From Porticoccaceae bacterium (lineage in GTDB: Bacteria; Pseudomonadota; Gammaproteobacteria; Pseudomonadales; Porticoccaceae): DNA of 59,284 bases. The stretch covers positions 3,770 to 63,053 of the forward strand of contig JARGOV010000013.1 of assembly GCA_029212965.1 (NCBI GenBank). Direction: 5' to 3'. This document shows positions 19,883-28,718 of the stretch, piece by piece (within the stretch, counting starts at the first letter, position 1; every line of letters starts with the position of its first letter). The translations under genes were made by a program, and so were the position numbers. Under the pieces are notes generated by a model, which was given only the letters and a program-made list of their open reading frames with translations, had not been told where the DNA came from and ran no database searches.

Positions 19883-21100
19883 ATGAGTGGTCTTGTAAAA
19901 CCCCATGGTAGTGATGTCTTGCTACCGCTATTGTTGGAAGGAGAGGCGCTGGCAACGGCGAAGGCGCGGGCGCAAACCTTACCTAAAGTCATATTGGCCT
20001 CCCGCGAAGTGGGTGATTTGATAATGTTAGGCATTGGCGGTTTCACACCACTCGACGGTTTTATGGGTCAGGCTGACTGGCAAGGCGTTTGCGATAATAT
20101 GCACATGGCCAACGGTTTGTTTTGGCCTATCCCCATTACTTTGTCCGTTGATCAGGCTCAAGCTGATGAGTTGGCCGTGGGTGCTGAGGTGGCTTTGGTC
20201 GACGGTGAAACCGATGAGTTGATGGGTGTGCTGACCCTCTCTGAAAAATACAGTATTGATAAAGCCCATGAGTGCCAACAAGTATTTACCACCACCGACC
20301 CCGCCCATCCAGGTGTGGCGATGGTAATGAATCAGGGTGATGTGAACTTGGCGGGCAAGGTTGAGGTTTTCTCACAGGGCGACTTCCCGAGCAAATATGA
20401 TGGGGTGTATATGACGCCGACGCAAACTCGCGAATTATTTGCAGCTAAAGGCTGGTCGACTATTGCCGCGTTCCAAACGCGCAACCCCATGCACCGCTCT
20501 CACGAATACCTCGCAAAAATTGCCATCGAAATTTGTGATGGCGTGATGGTGCATTCGCTGCTGGGTAAGTTAAAACCAGGAGACATTCCCGCTGAAGTGC
20601 GCCAGGAGGCGATCGGTACTTTGATCGATGAATACTTTGTCGATAATACGGTTGTGCAGTCAGGTTACCCTCTGGATATGCGCTATGCAGGTCCTCGTGA
20701 GGCGTTATTGCACGCCCTGTTCCGCCAAAATTACGGCTGCACACATTTGATTGTTGGTCGTGATCACGCCGGAGTTGGCGACTACTATGGGCCTTTTGAT
20801 GCCCATCATATTTTTGACAATATTCCTAAAGACGCGATGGAAACTGTGCCGTTGAAAATCGACTGGACCTTTTGGTGTAATCGCTGCGAGACAATGGCGT
20901 CGATGCGCACTTGCCCTCACGGTGCAGATGATCGAGTGCTAGTGTCGGGTACTAAATTGCGTAAGGCTTTGTCGGAAGGTGGAGAGGTAGAAGAAAACTT
21001 CTCTCGCCCTGAAGTGCTGGATGTGTTGCGCAGGTACTACGCAGGTTTGAGTGATGAGGACAACGTTGAGGTGAAGTTGTCGGGGCACTCTGCGGCTTAA
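19883..21100 (+). CDS. sat: Sulfate adenylyltransferase (single-subunit ATP sulfurylase) Sat
   Basis: A 405-residue homo-oligomeric ATP sulfurylase interconverting sulfate + ATP and APS + pyrophosphate. ATP/sulfate-site motifs are Q198-T-R-N201 followed by H204-x-x-H207 ([13 protein letters not shown]), and [17 protein letters not shown] at 292-308. A zinc-site-like cluster C332, C335, C344, H346 is typical of the bacterial/archaeal Sat class. There is no APS kinase domain. Sat is best known from sulfur oxidisers and sulfate reducers, but no apr, sor or sox genes are here, so an assimilatory role is most likely. In Pseudomonas this locus carries cysDN instead. Confidence 0.95.
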   Translation: MSGLVKPHGSDVLLPLLLEGEALATAKARAQTLPKVILASREVGDLIMLGIGGFTPLDGFMGQADWQGVCDNMHMANGLFWPIPITLSVDQAQADELAVGAEVALVDGETDELMGVLTLSEKYSIDKAHECQQVFTTTDPAHPGVAMVMNQGDVNLAGKVEVFSQGDFPSKYDGVYMTPTQTRELFAAKGWSTIAAFQTRNPMHRSHEYLAKIAIEICDGVMVHSLLGKLKPGDIPAEVRQEAIGTLIDEYFVDNTVVQSGYPLDMRYAGPREALLHALFRQNYGCTHLIVGRDHAGVGDYYGPFDAHHIFDNIPKDAMETVPLKIDWTFWCNRCETMASMRTCPHGADDRVLVSGTKLRKALSEGGEVEENFSRPEVLDVLRRYYAGLSDEDNVEVKLSGHSAA

Positions 21101-21109
21101 TTTCTATCC

Positions 21110-21151
21110 ACACATAAAAAAGCCGGGACAATACCCGGCTTTTTTATGTGT
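21110..21151. terminator. Bidirectional intrinsic terminator between sat and zapG
   Basis: Two perfect 18-nt inverted arms (21110-21127 and 21134-21151) around a 6-nt loop ACAATA; the GC-rich core is AGCCGGG/CCCGGCT, with six A's before and six T's after it. It sits between the convergent sat and zapG stops and can terminate both. Confidence 0.9.
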
Positions 21152-21167
21152 GTCACCCGAATCTGTA

Positions 21168-21665
21168 TTAGACGACCTTGGTTGTCGGATCTTCTTCATT
21201 GCCGTCTGCATCTTCTGCGGATTTGGGTGTGGCGAGGGTCTTGTCTTTCTCAAGGCCGTAGCTTTCGTCCAATATGCCGTTGATGTCCGGGGTGTAGTCT
21301 TTTGGGGGCTTTGAGCTGTCTATAGTTGTATTACTGGTGGTGTGGGCAGTGCCGAGATTACCTGAGCCAGCCTCAAGTAATTTATTACTGATTTCTGGGT
21401 TGGTCAGTGTCATGGCGCTATCCGCCAGATGCTGGTGCACTTCTTTATAGCTGTGAGTCAGGTTGTTGACCAGCTCGGAGGTGGTTATGAAGTGTTCCGT
21501 GACCTTGTGCTGATAGGTTTTGAGCTCATTGTCTTTTTTACGTAGCTCTTCGGTGAGTGTCTGGCGCTGTTTGGTAGCGTTAGAGAAAGTGCGACCGATG
21601 AGAATGCCAATGACGAGACCGATGATGAGGCTAGTCAATGCAATAATGATGGGGTCTGTAGGCAC
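21168..21665 (-). CDS. zapG: Z-ring/envelope protein ZapG (YhcB, DUF1043)
   Basis: A 165-residue protein with one N-terminal membrane helix (about residues 5-24, PIIIALTSLIIGLVIGILIG), then a coiled-coil segment (about 28-65) and the YhcB-typical VTEHFITTSELVNNLTHSYKEVHQHLADSA. The last 60 residues are low-complexity and acidic. YhcB links cell division, peptidoglycan and phospholipid synthesis in E. coli, where it also neighbours zapE and degS-type genes. The two-gene distance to zapE here fits that conserved neighbourhood. Confidence 0.9.
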   Translation of the reverse strand: MPTDPIIIALTSLIIGLVIGILIGRTFSNATKQRQTLTEELRKKDNELKTYQHKVTEHFITTSELVNNLTHSYKEVHQHLADSAMTLTNPEISNKLLEAGSGNLGTAHTTSNTTIDSSKPPKDYTPDINGILDESYGLEKDKTLATPKSAEDADGNEEDPTTKVV

Positions 21666-21818
21666 GCTGGTACTTCCTTTAGTGAGTCAGGGTGGAACGA
21701 GATTCTATCTTGAACAGCCGGCAGGTTGAATAGCTGGGCGATGAATATTTATTATTGTCCAACTGGAAGGAGTAAAAGACTGTTGTTTAATTAAACAGAT
21801 AAGGCTGAGTTGAAAATA

Positions 21819-22478
21819 ATGAGCAAACAAACGCAAGTCACCATTGACGGAACGGCGGGTAAAATTGAAGCTCAGCTTGAAGAAGGAAAGGCGGATGCCC
21901 CTTTTAGCGCCAGTTCATATGTGGCAGTGATCTGCCATCCTCACCCATTGTATGGCGGGACGATGGACAATAAAGTAGTGTCGACACTAGTGAGAATCTA
22001 TCGTGAGCTGGGCATTATCACGCTACGGTTTAATTTTCGTGGCGTGGGTGCCAGCGAGGGGGAGCACGATGAGGCGCGTGGCGAGGTGGATGATCTTTGT
22101 TGTGTCAGTGAATGGCTACAGGCTAAGTATCCCCAGAGTCAGCTATTACTGGCAGGTTTTTCCTTTGGTTCTGCAATTGTTGCTGCTGCCAGCGAGCGTA
22201 TATCCGTGGAGCATATGATTCTAATTGCGCCACCCGTGACACGGTACAGCTATGCGTCTCAAGGCGCCTTTGCTTGTCCGGTAACAGTGGTGCTCGGTGG
22301 GCAGGATGAGTTGGTGGGTACAAATGAGGTCCTCGCTTGGCTGGAATCTATCAATTGTCCCGTAGAGCTCATTGTTATTCCCGAAGCGAGTCATTTCTTT
22401 CATGGGCAGTTAAATAATTTACGTGAAAGACTGGGCGCGCAGTTGAATACTTTCTTAATTAAAGCCGTAGATGGGTGA
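21819..22478 (+). CDS. Alpha/beta-hydrolase, COG2945 type
   Basis: A 219-residue alpha/beta-hydrolase. The early strand ends in ICHPHPLYGGTMDNKVV (residues 38-54), a COG2945 hallmark; the nucleophile elbow is GFSFGS (S115); the acid is D163 in LGGQDELV and the histidine is H192 in PEASHFFHG, so the triad is intact. No lid domain is seen. Its substrate is unknown; members are annotated as esterases or dienelactone-hydrolase-like. The ATG at 21819 is preferred to an in-frame TTG at 21810. It lies 98 bp before zapE on the same strand. Confidence 0.88.
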   Translation: MSKQTQVTIDGTAGKIEAQLEEGKADAPFSASSYVAVICHPHPLYGGTMDNKVVSTLVRIYRELGIITLRFNFRGVGASEGEHDEARGEVDDLCCVSEWLQAKYPQSQLLLAGFSFGSAIVAAASERISVEHMILIAPPVTRYSYASQGAFACPVTVVLGGQDELVGTNEVLAWLESINCPVELIVIPEASHFFHGQLNNLRERLGAQLNTFLIKAVDG

Positions 22479-22576
22479 ATCTCTTGCGCACGTTATGCTG
22501 CGCGAGTAGAGTGGCCGCGCTTAAAGTATATTACAGTTCGATCCTATCACCCTTAACTATAGTCAGCAGTTAACCA

Positions 22577-23680
22577 ATGTCTTCTTCACCCGTACAACGC
22601 TATGAAAAAGATTTGCAGAAGGACGGTTTTGTTGCCGATACGGCGCAGCGAATTGCCGTGGAGAAGCTTCAGTCTCTCTATGAGCATTTAACTGCCACAG
22701 ATCGGCAAAAGGTCGGATTGCTTGATCGCCTACGGGGGCGTCAGCTGCGCCAAGTGGCGATTAAAGGCCTCTATTTTTGGGGCGGTGTAGGTAGGGGTAA
22801 AACCTACCTGATGGACAATTTTTACGAAAGCCTGCCCTTTGCACAGAAAATGCGTGTGCACTTTCATCGTTTTATGCGCCGTGTGCATCGCGATTTAGTG
22901 AAATACGGCGGCGTGAAAAACCCGCTGGAAAAAGTGGCGGCGGGCATTGCCAGAGAGGCACGGGTGATATGCTTTGATGAATTTTTTGTTTCTGACATTA
23001 CGGATGCGATGATACTCGGCGGTTTAATGGAGCTGCTGTTTGCCGAAGGCGTCACATTAGTTGCGACATCTAATATCGTGCCCGATAATCTTTACGCTAA
23101 TGGTCTACAGCGCCAGCGTTTTTTGCCGGCCATTGCCTTGGTTAAGCAGCACTGTGAAGTGGTGAATGTCGATAGCGGCACTGATTACCGACTGCGGGCT
23201 TTGGAGCAGGCTGAGCTTTATCATTCGCCACTGGATGAGCAGGCTGAGGTATCGCTGCACAGGACCTTTGACAGCCTGGTGCCAGCGCGGGATGAGGTGC
23301 GTGAAGCCGTCGCTCTGGAAGTAGAGGGGCGCGATATTCCCTGTCGCTTTGTCGGTGAGGATGTAGTCTGGTTTGATTTTCTGGCGCTGTGTGATGGGCC
23401 GCGCAGTCAAAATGATTATATTGAACTGGCGCGGGAATTCCATGCCGTGCTAATTAGTGATGTGCCGCAATTGGGGCGCGATAGCGAAGATCAGGCACGA
23501 CGCTTTATTAGCTTGATTGATGAATTTTACGATCGTAATGTGAAATTGGCCATGTCGGTGGCAGTGCCCCTCGAGGCTTTATATGCGGGTGGAAGTTTGG
23601 CCTTCGAATTTGAGCGCACACTGAGCCGTTTGTTGGAAATGCAATCTCACGACTATCTGGCCCGGGCCCATCAACCATGA
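22577..23680 (+). CDS. zapE: Cell division ATPase ZapE (AFG1-like)
   Basis: A 367-residue AAA+-type ATPase of the AFG1/LACE1 family that acts at the Z-ring during stress in E. coli. Walker A is GGVGRGKT (69-76) and Walker B is VICFDE (130-135); HFHRFMRRVHRDL between them and ATSNIVPDNLYANGLQRQRFLPAI after Walker B (sensor 1 region) are family signatures. The C-terminal sensor-2 region is also present (DEFYDRNVKL). It lies upstream of rplM as in E. coli and Pseudomonas. Confidence 0.95.
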   Translation: MSSSPVQRYEKDLQKDGFVADTAQRIAVEKLQSLYEHLTATDRQKVGLLDRLRGRQLRQVAIKGLYFWGGVGRGKTYLMDNFYESLPFAQKMRVHFHRFMRRVHRDLVKYGGVKNPLEKVAAGIAREARVICFDEFFVSDITDAMILGGLMELLFAEGVTLVATSNIVPDNLYANGLQRQRFLPAIALVKQHCEVVNVDSGTDYRLRALEQAELYHSPLDEQAEVSLHRTFDSLVPARDEVREAVALEVEGRDIPCRFVGEDVVWFDFLALCDGPRSQNDYIELAREFHAVLISDVPQLGRDSEDQARRFISLIDEFYDRNVKLAMSVAVPLEALYAGGSLAFEFERTLSRLLEMQSHDYLARAHQP

Positions 23681-23729
23681 GCGCGAATAAATTTAACAAA
23701 GGTTTCTCAGTTAAACAGGTAATCTCTGC

Positions 23730-23758
23730 TTGAACTTCCTTGCGGTCATCGGTAGAAT
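23730..23758 (+). promoter_or_regulatory. Putative rplM-rpsI promoter
   Basis: TTGAAC (23730-23735) and TAGAAT (23753-23758) are 17 bp apart. A start near 23765 would give a leader of about 38 nt that includes the small hairpin at 23780-23793. Strength and position fit a constitutive ribosomal-protein promoter. Confidence 0.6.
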
Positions 23759-23779
23759 TCGCGCTCTTTTCTGGGAGCC

Positions 23780-23793
23780 ACCTGATTTCAGGT
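23780..23793 (+). promoter_or_regulatory. Hairpin covering the rplM ribosome-binding site
   Basis: ACCTG (23780-23784) pairs with CAGGT (23789-23793) around an ATTT loop. The AGGT of the right arm is the only Shine-Dalgarno-like sequence at a proper distance (9 nt) before the rplM ATG at 23803, so the helix would hide it. E. coli L13 is known to repress its own operon; whether this short helix is the site here is inference. Confidence 0.45.
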
Positions 23794-23802
23794 AACGATT
23801 CA

Positions 23803-24231
23803 ATGAAAACATTTAGCGCCAAACCCGAAACAGTTCAGCATGATTGGTATGTCGTCGACGCAGCCGACAAAACGTTGGGCCGACTGGCTAGTGACATTGC
23901 GATGCGCCTGCGCGGCAAGCACAAACCTGAATATACGCCTCATGTTGATACGGGCGATTACATCGTCGTTGTCAATGCCGAAAAAGTACGTGTTACGGGT
24001 AAAAAAGCGACTGACAAAAAGTATTACCATCACACTGGCTTTCCCGGTGGTATAAAATCAATTAGCTTCGAGAAGTTGATCGACAAAGCACCTGAGCGTG
24101 CGCTTGAGAAAGCGGTGAAGGGTATGTTGCCCAAAGGGCCGCTGGGTCGGGCGATGTACAGCAAGCTGAAAGTGTACGCCGGGGATGCCCATCCTCATGC
24201 AGCACAACAACCGCAAGCACTCAATATTTAA
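23803..24231 (+). CDS. rplM: 50S ribosomal protein L13
   Basis: A 142-residue L13, the same length as in E. coli. It shows [17 protein letters not shown] at the N-terminus, [18 protein letters not shown], the [10 protein letters not shown] signature and [14 protein letters not shown]13 is an early-assembly 23S rRNA-binding protein. The ATG at 23803 matches the family start; the frame is open upstream to 23740 without support. rpsI follows after 14 bp in the usual two-gene operon. Confidence 0.98.
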   Translation: MKTFSAKPETVQHDWYVVDAADKTLGRLASDIAMRLRGKHKPEYTPHVDTGDYIVVVNAEKVRVTGKKATDKKYYHHTGFPGGIKSISFEKLIDKAPERALEKAVKGMLPKGPLGRAMYSKLKVYAGDAHPHAAQQPQALNI

Positions 24232-24245
24232 CGGGACGCATGACA

Positions 24246-24635
24246 ATGGCTGAAACTTATTACGGTACAGGTCGGCGTAAAACGTCGGCGGCTCGAGTTT
24301 TTATTACTAGCGGTAGCGGTAATGTAACAGTGAATGACCGCACTCTAGAGCAGTATTTTGGTCGCGAAGTGGCTCGTATGATCGTGCGCCAACCTCTCGA
24401 GTTGGTCGAAGCAGTCGATAAATTCGATTTGAAAATCACGGTGAGCGGTGGAGGCAGCTTCGGTCAGGCTGGTGCCATTCGTCACGGCTTATCTCGCGCC
24501 CTACTTGCTTACGACGAAACGCTGCGTGCACCCCTGCGTCAGGCCGGTTTTTTGACCCGAGATGCTAGAGCGGTAGAGCGGAAGAAAGTGGGTCTACACA
24601 AAGCACGTAAGCGCCCACAATTCTCGAAACGTTAA
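24246..24635 (+). CDS. rpsI: 30S ribosomal protein S9
   Basis: A 129-residue S9 with the [19 protein letters not shown] start, the [14 protein letters not shown] core and the basic C-terminal tail [11 protein letters not shown], whose final arginine contacts the P-site tRNA in known ribosomes. The ATG at 24246 is preferred to the one at 24240 because S9 begins MAE. It is the last gene of rplM-rpsI and is followed by a strong terminator. Confidence 0.98.
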   Translation: MAETYYGTGRRKTSAARVFITSGSGNVTVNDRTLEQYFGREVARMIVRQPLELVEAVDKFDLKITVSGGGSFGQAGAIRHGLSRALLAYDETLRAPLRQAGFLTRDARAVERKKVGLHKARKRPQFSKR

Positions 24636-24651
24636 TTGCTGGTCGTTTTGT

Positions 24652-24683
24652 AAAAAAGCCCGACTTTATGTTGGGTTTTTTTT
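24652..24683 (+). terminator. Intrinsic terminator after rpsI
   Basis: AAAAAAGCCCGAC (24652-24664) pairs with GTTGGGTTTTTTT (24670-24682) around TTTAT, with two G-U pairs and a run of eight T's. It ends the rplM-rpsI transcript before the pet operon. Confidence 0.85.
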
Positions 24684-24725
24684 GTTCTAAAACATGAGGT
24701 TAGCCGGGTAGAGTGTGGTCTCGGC

Positions 24726-24754
24726 TTGTAAACCCTCATGCTTTTCATTACTAT
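24726..24754 (+). promoter_or_regulatory. Putative promoter of the petA-petBC operon
   Basis: TTGTAA (24726-24731) and TACTAT (24749-24754) lie 17 bp apart in the 166-bp gap between the rpsI terminator and petA. A start near 24761 would leave a leader of about 90 nt. By-eye match only. Confidence 0.4.
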
Positions 24755-24849
24755 TACCCGCCATTTTTGCCTGTGCGTGAGTACAGATTTCATCAGCTGC
24801 AATGAATGCGGCCAATCTTTATTATTCTGCCTTTATAAGGGGAGCTCAT

Positions 24850-25446
24850 ATGAGCAATGAGGGTGTCAATCATGGGCGTCGTCGCTTTTTGACTGCAACT
24901 ACCTGTGCTGTTGGTGCGGTGGGAGTAGTGGGTGCTGCGGTGCCATTTGTCGGCTCTTGGTTTCCAAGTGCGAAAGCAAAAGCGGCCGGTGCACCGGTGC
25001 GAATCAATATTAGTAGAATTGAACCTGGCCAAATGGTCGTTGAAGAATGGCGTGGGCAGCCGGTCTATATTATTCGTCGTACTCAGCAAGCACTCGATTC
25101 TTTGGCTAAATTGACTGATAAACTACGTGACCCAAAATCAGAGAAGTCGGAACAGCCCACTTATGTCGACCCGGTTACGAGGGCATCGAATCCTGAATAC
25201 CTGATTATGGTCGGTTTATGTACCCACTTGGGGTGTGCGCCGATGTATCGACCCGATGTCGGTGCTACCGATCTTGGCGGTGACGAATGGTTAGGTGGTT
25301 TTTTCTGTCCCTGCCACGGTTCCAAGTTTGATCTCGCTGGCCGTGTCTATCAGGGCGTGCCCGCCCCCCTCAACCTTAAAGTACCGCCCCATAGTTATGA
25401 AAGTGAAAATGTCGTGGTGATAGGTGTTGACGAGGAGAACGCATAA
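24850..25446 (+). CDS. petA: Ubiquinol-cytochrome c reductase Rieske iron-sulfur subunit
   Basis: A 198-residue Rieske protein of the bc1 complex. The N-terminus carries a twin-arginine-type signal/anchor (RRRFLTATT, then a hydrophobic helix to about residue 38). The 2Fe-2S ligands are C124 and H126 in CTHLGC and C153 and H156 in CPCHGS, with C129/C155 as the disulfide. It moves electrons from ubiquinol to cytochrome c1. The ATG at 24850 has AAGGGGAG upstream and gives the expected Tat start; the open frame to 24802 is ignored. It overlaps the next gene by one base (TAATG). Confidence 0.97.
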   Translation: MSNEGVNHGRRRFLTATTCAVGAVGVVGAAVPFVGSWFPSAKAKAAGAPVRINISRIEPGQMVVEEWRGQPVYIIRRTQQALDSLAKLTDKLRDPKSEKSEQPTYVDPVTRASNPEYLIMVGLCTHLGCAPMYRPDVGATDLGGDEWLGGFFCPCHGSKFDLAGRVYQGVPAPLNLKVPPHSYESENVVVIGVDEENA

Positions 25447-27479
25447 TGAAATTGCTCTCATTTTTGTGGAACTGGCTGGATGAGCGTTTGCCAGTGCAGC
25501 GTGCCTGGAACACCCATATGGGTAAGTACTATGCACCGAAAAACTTTAATTTTTGGTATTTTTTTGGTGTGCTGTCTCTACTCGTACTCGTTAACCAGCT
25601 ACTCACCGGCATTTGGTTGACGATGAGTTTTGAGCCATCATCTGATGGCGCTTTTGCCTCTGTTGAATACATCATGCGCGATGTTGATTATGGCTGGATT
25701 CTGCGTTATATGCATTCCACTGGTGCCTCTGCCTTCTTTGTCGTTGTCTACCTGCATATGTTCCGTGGTTTGCTCTACGGCTCCTATAAGGCGCCACGGG
25801 AGCTGGTGTGGCTATTTGGTATGGCAATTTATCTGGCGCTAATGGCCGAGGCCTTCCTCGGTTATGTCCTACCCTGGGGGCAAATGTCCTATTGGGGTGC
25901 ACAGGTAATTATCTCTTTGTTTGGTGCCATTCCCTACATTGGTGATTCAATCGTTGAATGGGTGCGTGGTGATTATCTAATTTCAGGGATTACTCTCAAT
26001 CGGTTCTTTGCTTTGCACGTCGTTGCAGTACCTATCGTGCTGCTTGGCTTAGTGGTCTTGCATCTCTTGGCTCTGCACGAAGTGGGTTCCAATAACCCAG
26101 ATGGTATTGAAATTAAGAAGAATAAAGATGAGAACGGCATACCTCTGGACGGGATTCCTTTCCACCCCTACTACACCGTGCACGACTTGGTGCCGATAGT
26201 GGTGTTCCTCTTTATCTTCTGCTTCATTCTGTTCTTTATGCCAGAAATGGGCGGCTATTTTATTGAGCACGCTAACTTTGAGATTGCCAATCCTTTGAAA
26301 ACCCCTGAACACATTGCTCCGGTCTGGTATTTCACGCCTTACTATTCGATGTTGCGTGCTGTCCCTGATAAGTTTATGGGCTTTTTAGTAATGGCTGCAG
26401 CAGTCGCGATTCTTTTTGTGTTGCCGTGGCTGGATCGCAGCCCAGTTAAGTCAATTCGTTATAAAGGCAAAATTAGTCGTGTTGCCGTGGTTTTGTTTGC
26501 AGTGGTCTTTATCATCCTTGGGGTATTGGGGATGAAGGCACCAACACCTGCTCGTACCGCATTGGCTCAGGTCTGTACCGTTATGTACTTCCTCTACTTT
26601 TTGGCAATGCCGTTTTGGACAGTGCGGGAAAAAACCAAGCCGGAACCTGTCAGAGTGACAATGGATGGTGGTATGGGGCTGTGGCGCTCACTGGGTGTGC
26701 TGCTGATTGTTATTGGTTTGGTGGTCATTCCTCTCAAGGCGGTAGGTGCTTCGTCCAATTTTGATTGTGGCACTATTCAATGTGATGCGTTTGAGGCTGA
26801 CCCTAAGGATAAGGCATCTCTGCAAAACGGAGCCCAACTTTTTGTCAATTACTGCATGGGTTGTCACTCGGCGAAATACCAGCGTTGGGAGCGTGCGGCT
26901 GACGACATGGGTGTGCCTCACGGTATGATGATGGAAAACTTGGTGTTCAGTGGTCAGAAAATTGGTGGCTTGATGGGTATTTCCATGTCAGAGCAGTCAG
27001 CCAAAGCTTGGTTCGGTGCTTTACCTCCCGATTTGACTATGGCCACCCGAGCGCGATCAGCAAAGTGGGTTTACACGTATTTGCGTAATTTCTATGCCGA
27101 TAGTAGCCGCCCCGTCGGCATTAATAATAAAGTTTTTGCTGATGTCGGTATGCCTCATGCCCTAATGGACTTACAAGGTCTGCAAGGTTGTGCCCCTGGT
27201 CCCGTGCTGGCTTCTAACGGGGGTATTAAAGTTGACCCTTTGACGAGTGAGCCATTGCTCGACGACCCTTGTGGATCCTATGAGTTGCTTAGTGAAGGCA
27301 CTATGTCTCCAGAGGAATTCGATGGTGCAGTATATGACTTAGTGAATTTTATGGCTTATATGGCTAATCCAGTAGAGGAAGAAAGCAAACGTATCGGTGT
27401 TTATGTGCTTTTATTTCTCGCCTTCTTATTGATCTGGGTATGGCTGCTAAACCGTGAATATTGGAAAGACGTTCACTGA
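25446..27479 (+). CDS. petBC: Fused cytochrome b / cytochrome c1 of the bc1 complex (PetB-PetC polyprotein)
   Basis: One uninterrupted frame of 677 residues encodes both subunits. Residues 1 to about 410 are a full cytochrome b, with heme-ligand histidines in the YMHSTGASAFFVVVYLHMF and LHVVAVPIVLLGLVVLHLL helices and the Qo-site PVWYF near the PEHIAPVWYF segment. After a short linker, a hydrophobic helix (about 415-431) ends in KAVGA-SS at 431-437, which looks like a signal-peptidase site, and cytochrome c1 follows with heme motif C470-M-G-C473-H474 and a C-terminal membrane anchor (VYVLLFLAFLLIWVWLL). Most gammaproteobacteria have two genes; a b-c1 polyprotein cut after translation is known as FbcH in Bradyrhizobium. 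Confidence 0.95.
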   Translation: MKLLSFLWNWLDERLPVQRAWNTHMGKYYAPKNFNFWYFFGVLSLLVLVNQLLTGIWLTMSFEPSSDGAFASVEYIMRDVDYGWILRYMHSTGASAFFVVVYLHMFRGLLYGSYKAPRELVWLFGMAIYLALMAEAFLGYVLPWGQMSYWGAQVIISLFGAIPYIGDSIVEWVRGDYLISGITLNRFFALHVVAVPIVLLGLVVLHLLALHEVGSNNPDGIEIKKNKDENGIPLDGIPFHPYYTVHDLVPIVVFLFIFCFILFFMPEMGGYFIEHANFEIANPLKTPEHIAPVWYFTPYYSMLRAVPDKFMGFLVMAAAVAILFVLPWLDRSPVKSIRYKGKISRVAVVLFAVVFIILGVLGMKAPTPARTALAQVCTVMYFLYFLAMPFWTVREKTKPEPVRVTMDGGMGLWRSLGVLLIVIGLVVIPLKAVGASSNFDCGTIQCDAFEADPKDKASLQNGAQLFVNYCMGCHSAKYQRWERAADDMGVPHGMMMENLVFSGQKIGGLMGISMSEQSAKAWFGALPPDLTMATRARSAKWVYTYLRNFYADSSRPVGINNKVFADVGMPHALMDLQGLQGCAPGPVLASNGGIKVDPLTSEPLLDDPCGSYELLSEGTMSPEEFDGAVYDLVNFMAYMANPVEEESKRIGVYVLLFLAFLLIWVWLLNREYWKDVH

Positions 27480-27528
27480 TAACGTCACCGTTTAAGCAGG
27501 TTTTTATCTATCCTCTGAGGTTTATGTA

Positions 27529-28161
27529 ATGGGTGTTGTTTCAAAACGAACGTCGATGACATTTTTTTCTGATCCGGCAAGTCATTATTGCCATAGAATA
27601 AGAATAGTTCTTGCCGAAAAAGGTGTGACTGTCGACATAGAAGAAGTCGATCCCATCGCTATCCCGGAAGAGTTGGCCGAGCTCAATCCTTACGGTTCAC
27701 TACCGACTCTCGTTGATAGAGATTTGTCTCTGTACGAATCGAAAGTGATGATGGAATACCTTGACGAGCGTTTCCCCCATCCTCCACTGCTACCGGTCTA
27801 TCCTGTTGCTAGAGCCCTAAGCCGCCAATATATGCATCGCATTGAGAAAGACTGGTGTGAAAAGGTGGATGTGATTCTTGCAAATAAAGACGGTAAGGTG
27901 GTAGATCAAGCTCGCAAAGAGCTTCGAGATAGCTTGTTAGGTATAGCCCCTATTTTTACTGATAAACCCTTTTTTATGTACGAAGAATTTACCCTGGTTG
28001 ATTGTTGCCTAGCACCACTGCTGTGGCGGCTTGAAAGCCTGGGCATTGATATGCCAAATACCCGACAAGCTAAACCGCTACACGACTACATGCGACGCTT
28101 GTTCGAGCGCCCAGCGTTTCTGTCCAGTTTGACGGAGCCTGAGCGAGACATGAATAGCTAA
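27529..28161 (+). CDS. sspA: Stringent starvation protein A
   Basis: A 210-residue glutathione-S-transferase-fold protein that binds RNA polymerase and reshapes transcription in starvation. The start MGVVSKRTSMTFFSDP is characteristic of SspA, with HRIRIVLAEKGV and the ELNPYGSLPTLVDRDL thioredoxin-like segment following. The catalytic GST residues are not expected to function in SspA. It lies 49 bp after the bc1 fusion gene and 43 bp before sspB, the standard petABC-sspA-sspB order. Confidence 0.96.
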   Translation: MGVVSKRTSMTFFSDPASHYCHRIRIVLAEKGVTVDIEEVDPIAIPEELAELNPYGSLPTLVDRDLSLYESKVMMEYLDERFPHPPLLPVYPVARALSRQYMHRIEKDWCEKVDVILANKDGKVVDQARKELRDSLLGIAPIFTDKPFFMYEEFTLVDCCLAPLLWRLESLGIDMPNTRQAKPLHDYMRRLFERPAFLSSLTEPERDMNS

Positions 28162-28204
28162 TCGGGGTCTCGATGTTTCAGGCTAGGGACCATGGGTAAA
28201 ACGA

Positions 28205-28663
28205 ATGGCAATGACATCCAATAAGCCCTATTTGGTGAGGGCTTTTTACGACTGGATAGTAGATAACGACTGCACCCCTCATGTGGTAGTTAATGCCATG
28301 GGGGTGGGTGTAGAAGTGCCTCAAGTTTATGTGAGCGATGGACAAATTGTCCTCAACCTAGCCCCGCGTGCAGTGACCGCCTTCCACCTTGACAACGAGG
28401 CCATCAGTTTTAATACGCGTTTTGGTGGTGTCCCAACCGATATTTATGTGCCAATCGCAGCAGTTATCGGTATTTATGCTCGAGAAAATGGTGAGGGTAT
28501 GGCTTTTGAATCATCGCGACCAGTTGCGAGTGAATTGCAAGGTGTTGATGATGGGCCTGACGACGAACCACCGACGGGCTCTGGTCCCTCGGGGGGGAAG
28601 CGGCCGGGGTCTAAACCTAGTGGGGCAAAATCGGCTGGCCCCACACTCAGAGTCGTCAAGTGA
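28205..28663 (+). CDS. sspB: ClpXP specificity-enhancing factor SspB
   Basis: A 152-residue adaptor that tethers ssrA-tagged and other substrates to ClpX. The N-terminal substrate-binding domain shows SNKPYLVRAFYDWIVDN, DCTPHVVVNA and FNTRFGGVPTDIYVPIAAVIGIYARENGEGM. A flexible Gly/Pro/Ser/Lys linker (about 112-145) leads to the C-terminal ClpX-binding tail PTLRVVK, matching the E. coli LRVVK end. Starts at 28205 and 28211 are both possible. Confidence 0.96.
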   Translation: MAMTSNKPYLVRAFYDWIVDNDCTPHVVVNAMGVGVEVPQVYVSDGQIVLNLAPRAVTAFHLDNEAISFNTRFGGVPTDIYVPIAAVIGIYARENGEGMAFESSRPVASELQGVDDGPDDEPPTGSGPSGGKRPGSKPSGAKSAGPTLRVVK

Positions 28664-28718
28664 TTCTTGTTAATATGTAGCTGCCTAAACAGGCTAACCC
28701 GATAGAGAGGAATTGATA

